This document shows positions 61,695-64,000 of a stretch of 64,000 nt of DNA, one piece after another; position 1 is the stretch's first letter; each line of letters starts with the position of its first letter. The translations under genes and the position numbers were made by a program. The stretch is from assembly GCF_000612625.1 (NCBI RefSeq), contig NZ_CCAS010000012.1, positions 1 to 64,000 on the forward strand, in the 5' to 3' direction. Below the pieces are notes generated by a model that saw only the letters and a program-made list of their open reading frames with translations, did not search any database and had not been told where the DNA came from. The stretch is from Neobacillus jeddahensis (GTDB taxonomy: Bacteria; Bacillota; Bacilli; Bacillales; Cytobacillaceae).

Positions 61695-61733
61695 AAAAGG
61701 CAGAGCGCAATAAGGGAGCGTTCTGCCTTTTAT
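61695..61733. terminator. Bidirectional terminator
   Basis: AAAAGGCAGA and TCTGCCTTTT with an inner CGC/GCG, between convergent genes. Confidence 0.8.
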
Positions 61734-61743
61734 ATAGTATAAG

Positions 61744-62136
61744 TTACCTTTTTTCCACAACGGCAAAGTAGTTTTGTTCGTCATCGGCAAAATTAAAGAC
61801 CTTTTCGCCTGTAGGCATATTGACCATTTCTCCAACGGTAACATTTTTAGCAGAAAGGTCTTGATATAATTCATCGAGACGATCTGAGAAAAAGAGCAGT
61901 GAAGGGGTGCCAAGATTTAATTCAGGCTGAAACTTTGCAACAAGTTCTTTATTATGTAGTACGATGCTTGTTTCGGAATCCTTTGTCGGAGCGAGTTCGA
62001 ACCAGCGCATTCCTTGACCATCGCCTTGCTCAGCAATCAACACAAAGCCCACTTTCTTCGTCCAAAATTTCACAGCCTCAGCTTGATTATTGACATAAAT
62101 CATAATTTGCCCAACGCGATTAATCAATTCCTTCAC
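61744..62136 (-). CDS. VOC superfamily protein (glyoxalase/dioxygenase fold)
   Basis: A 130-residue protein: LINRVGQIMIYVNNQAEAVKFWTKKVGFVLIAEQ, then the second module LLFFSDRLDELYQDLSAKNVTVGE and a final VFNFADDEQNYFAVVE. It resembles the YwkD-type subgroup. Metal ligands are uncertain; function not assigned. Confidence 0.82.
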   Translation of the reverse strand: MKELINRVGQIMIYVNNQAEAVKFWTKKVGFVLIAEQGDGQGMRWFELAPTKDSETSIVLHNKELVAKFQPELNLGTPSLLFFSDRLDELYQDLSAKNVTVGEMVNMPTGEKVFNFADDEQNYFAVVEKR

Positions 62137-62226
62137 TCCATTTCGATTAATTCTTTTTGTCCTAAAAGTATAGCATCACCCCATACTAAAACAAAATCAA
62201 AGCGGTTCAAATCGGATGATCTTCTT

Positions 62227-62928
62227 TTAAAATAACTCTTTGATGAGCGCCTCGAGCTGCTGGTAGGAATGGATTTCATAATGCGGCTGTATTGACGGTA
62301 CTGTTTTTGGTTTGCGTTTTGGGTTAACCCAAATGGAATTCCAGCCAGCCTGGTGGGCTCCAACGATATCATTTTCGAACGAATCTCCTATCATGTAGCA
62401 ATGGCTGCCAATCGTCTTGGTTTTGGCATTAACATGATCAAAATATTCCTTTTGTGGCTTTGCATAGCCCATTTCGCTTGAAATGAAAAGATGTTCCTCT
62501 GGTAGCCACTGTAAGAGATCGAGGGATTGTACTTTTTTGCGCTGATGTGCGGACGGACCATTGGTGACGACGTAGGACAGAATTCCCTTTGCAGTAAGGT
62601 ACTCGAGGATTCGCACCATTTCGGGTACAAGCGATATTTTATATTGGTGCTCCTGGTACGTCTGTTGAAAGGCGTCTGCCTGTTCCGCACTGATCGAAAC
62701 GCCAAATTGTTGAAAGGCATGGATCATCCGATTTTGATGCATTTTTTCAAGAGGCAGCTCACCGTTCTCTGTTTGGGTAAATACTTTGTCACTATATTCT
62801 CTGCTTTTTTTAAAAAGATCGAGAACGGGAATCTCGGTGATCGTTGAAAAGGTTTTATCATAGGCGGCTTGAAAGGGCTGCAGTTGGTCATATAAGGTAT
62901 CATCTAGGTCAAAAAATACAGTTTTCAT
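62227..62928 (-). CDS. HAD-IA hydrolase (YjjG/pyrimidine nucleotidase-like)
   Basis: A 233-residue phosphatase. Motif I FFDLDDTLYD at the start, motif II VVTNGPSAHQ near residue 115, Lys in YAKPQKEYF and motif IV IGDSFENDIVGAHQAGW. This resembles noncanonical pyrimidine nucleotidases. ATG 62928 has GGAGTGTGGAGA upstream; the frame is open further but without a site. Confidence 0.85.
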   Translation of the reverse strand: MKTVFFDLDDTLYDQLQPFQAAYDKTFSTITEIPVLDLFKKSREYSDKVFTQTENGELPLEKMHQNRMIHAFQQFGVSISAEQADAFQQTYQEHQYKISLVPEMVRILEYLTAKGILSYVVTNGPSAHQRKKVQSLDLLQWLPEEHLFISSEMGYAKPQKEYFDHVNAKTKTIGSHCYMIGDSFENDIVGAHQAGWNSIWVNPKRKPKTVPSIQPHYEIHSYQQLEALIKELF

Positions 62929-63027
62929 TCTCCACACTCCATAAATATAATTGACCTTATTAGTTATAGTACAGGAACGGAAGGATTTCAATGGGGTGGG
63001 GAGTGCCTCAGGCAAATTTGGATACTT

Positions 63028-63046
63028 GTGCCCGTGATGGAGGAAG
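63028..63046 (+). repeat. Possible fragment of the 52-bp repeat unit
   Basis: GTGCCCGTGATGGAGGAAG agrees with the array unit at 15 of 19 bases. It lies in a gene-free stretch (63016-63417) that otherwise shows only degenerate sequence, including a coding-like but start-less stretch near 63280-63380. Confidence 0.3.
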
Positions 63047-63417
63047 CATCCTAGATAGAAGAATTGAAACCGATCACCGGAAATTTATCAAACTACTTAT
63101 GCAGAACTAACGCTCCTGTATGGATAGGGGTAGAGTTTGAAAAACTTCCCTGGCAGTATTAATATCAGAAGGAGGCATTGATTCATTTGACTTTTTCTCA
63201 TCTATTTATGGAAGGTCGCGCCTGAAAAGGATTTTCATCGGAGTTAAACCAGCGCAAGGTATTCTGCTGATCTATCGTGGAGATTGTCAATTCGGTTCAC
63301 GATACAGGCATCCGGTGTTAATGCACATGTGTTTGGGTCCGCTATTGATAAGGAAACCAGACGAACGATTTCCGAATAGGTGGCAAAAATTATTATATTA
63401 GTTAGGGGTGGATGTGT

Positions 63418-64000
63418 GTGCTTTCTCAATATTTCGATATCGCAAAGGCAAAATTGGAGCTCGTTGAAGAAATGGAATGGAATCATTTACGGATTGCGGC
63501 AGAGAAGGTGGCTGAGGCGATTCAAAAGGGTGGGATTGTGCAGTTGTTTGGCTGCGGGCACTCGCATATTTTAACGGAAGAGGTTACCTATCGCGCAGGT
63601 GGTCTCGTACCTATTAAACCTATTTTAGTAGAACCGTTAATGCTCCATGAAGGTGCGCTCCGTTCTTCGCAATTGGAACGAAAAAATGATTATGCGCAGG
63701 GGTTTCTAATTGAACAGGATTTTCGCCCTGAGGACGTCGTCTTTGTATTATCAACCTCTGGCCGGAATCCAGTTCCTGTTGATGTGGCATTGGCGGCAAA
63801 AGAGAAGGGTGCCTTTGTTATAGGGATTACCTCTCTTGAATATTCCCAAAGCCAACCTTCTAGACACAAAAGTGGCAAGCATTTATACAACTCTGTTGAT
63901 TTAGTAATTGATAATCATTCGACTAAAGGTGATGCCGCCCTTTCGTATGACAAGGTAGCGGTCCCGTTTGCACCAACTTCAACAGTCGTGGGGGCGGTAA
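63418..64000 (+). CDS. SIS-domain sugar-phosphate isomerase/binding protein (3' partial)
   Basis: The frame runs off the window end; 194 residues are visible. It starts LSQYFDIAKAKLELVEEMEW and carries the SIS motif IVQLFGCGHSHILTEEVTYRAGG (about 40-62) and VVFVLSTSGRNPVPVDVALAAKEKGAFVIGITS (about 105-137), which bind phosphosugars. It matches the UPF0309-type SIS proteins of about 240 residues. GTG 63418 has AGGGGTGG six bases upstream; ATG 63412 would lie on that site. Likely amino-sugar metabolism; the partner genes would lie beyond the window. Confidence 0.82.
   Translation, partial: MLSQYFDIAKAKLELVEEMEWNHLRIAAEKVAEAIQKGGIVQLFGCGHSHILTEEVTYRAGGLVPIKPILVEPLMLHEGALRSSQLERKNDYAQGFLIEQDFRPEDVVFVLSTSGRNPVPVDVALAAKEKGAFVIGITSLEYSQSQPSRHKSGKHLYNSVDLVIDNHSTKGDAALSYDKVAVPFAPTSTVVGAV

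Noticed and set aside
63380-63574. 64-residue frame near the window end
   Set aside because: Out of frame with the SIS-domain gene that starts at 63418 and runs off the window.

Overview
This 64 kb window looks like chromosomal DNA of a spore-forming Bacillaceae bacterium (Bacillus/Neobacillus-like). The support is strong AGGAGG-type ribosome binding sites with many GTG and TTG starts, a T-box leader, a VmlR orthologue, coproporphyrin-type HemY, CtaB, a GerAB-type spore germination permease and CBO0543-type membrane proteins. No rRNA, tRNA, transposase, phage gene or CRISPR array was seen. Family names are from recognition by eye, not from database searches.

Layout. 1-4.4 kb: an AT-rich stretch with the tail of a membrane (ABC-permease-like) gene, a miniature M50 protease and several small membrane proteins, which could be part of a peptide export or immunity locus cut by the window edge. 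4.5-9.1 kb: a HAD phosphatase, a T-box-controlled TrpRS, an orphan ECF sigma factor, a chimeric pseudogene and an AlkD-like repair protein. 9.5-17.1 kb: secreted NagZ, an ABC exporter pair, and an MFS drug pump divergent from its TetR regulator with three copies of one 15-bp operator. Directly after tetR lies a non-coding array of 20 units with an exact 52-bp period. 17.2-24.1 kb (mostly minus strand): GNAT, DUF4230, HemY, CtaB, a zinc-ribbon microprotein, an ECF transporter S component and an SDR. 24.2-38.2 kb: many single-gene units, including GNATs, a nitronate monooxygenase, VmlR behind a ribosome-mediated attenuator, LysE, a DUF47 PhoU-like protein, a methyltransferase and an MFS. 38.4-47.1 kb: a CPA2 antiporter, an AarF-type kinase, a DUF1906 protein, and an ascorbate-type PTS with its PRD regulator. 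47.2-51.8 kb: an Msr-like ABC-F protein behind a leader encoding an ErmDL-like stalling peptide, then a GerAB-like permease with an HD-GYP protein. 52.0-56.2 kb: a cobalamin riboswitch controlling class I ribonucleotide reductase and a flavodoxin. 56.3-64 kb: two duplicated pairs of membrane proteins, a MocR regulator divergent from a DMT transporter, Nudix, VOC and HAD proteins, and the start of a SIS-domain sugar-phosphate protein cut by the window end.

The most distinctive content is RNA-level regulation (T-box, B12 riboswitch, two antibiotic-sensing attenuators with leader peptides) and the 52-bp array, which has an orphan copy 18 kb away. No complete new defence or biosynthetic system was recognised; the array is the best candidate for something undescribed.
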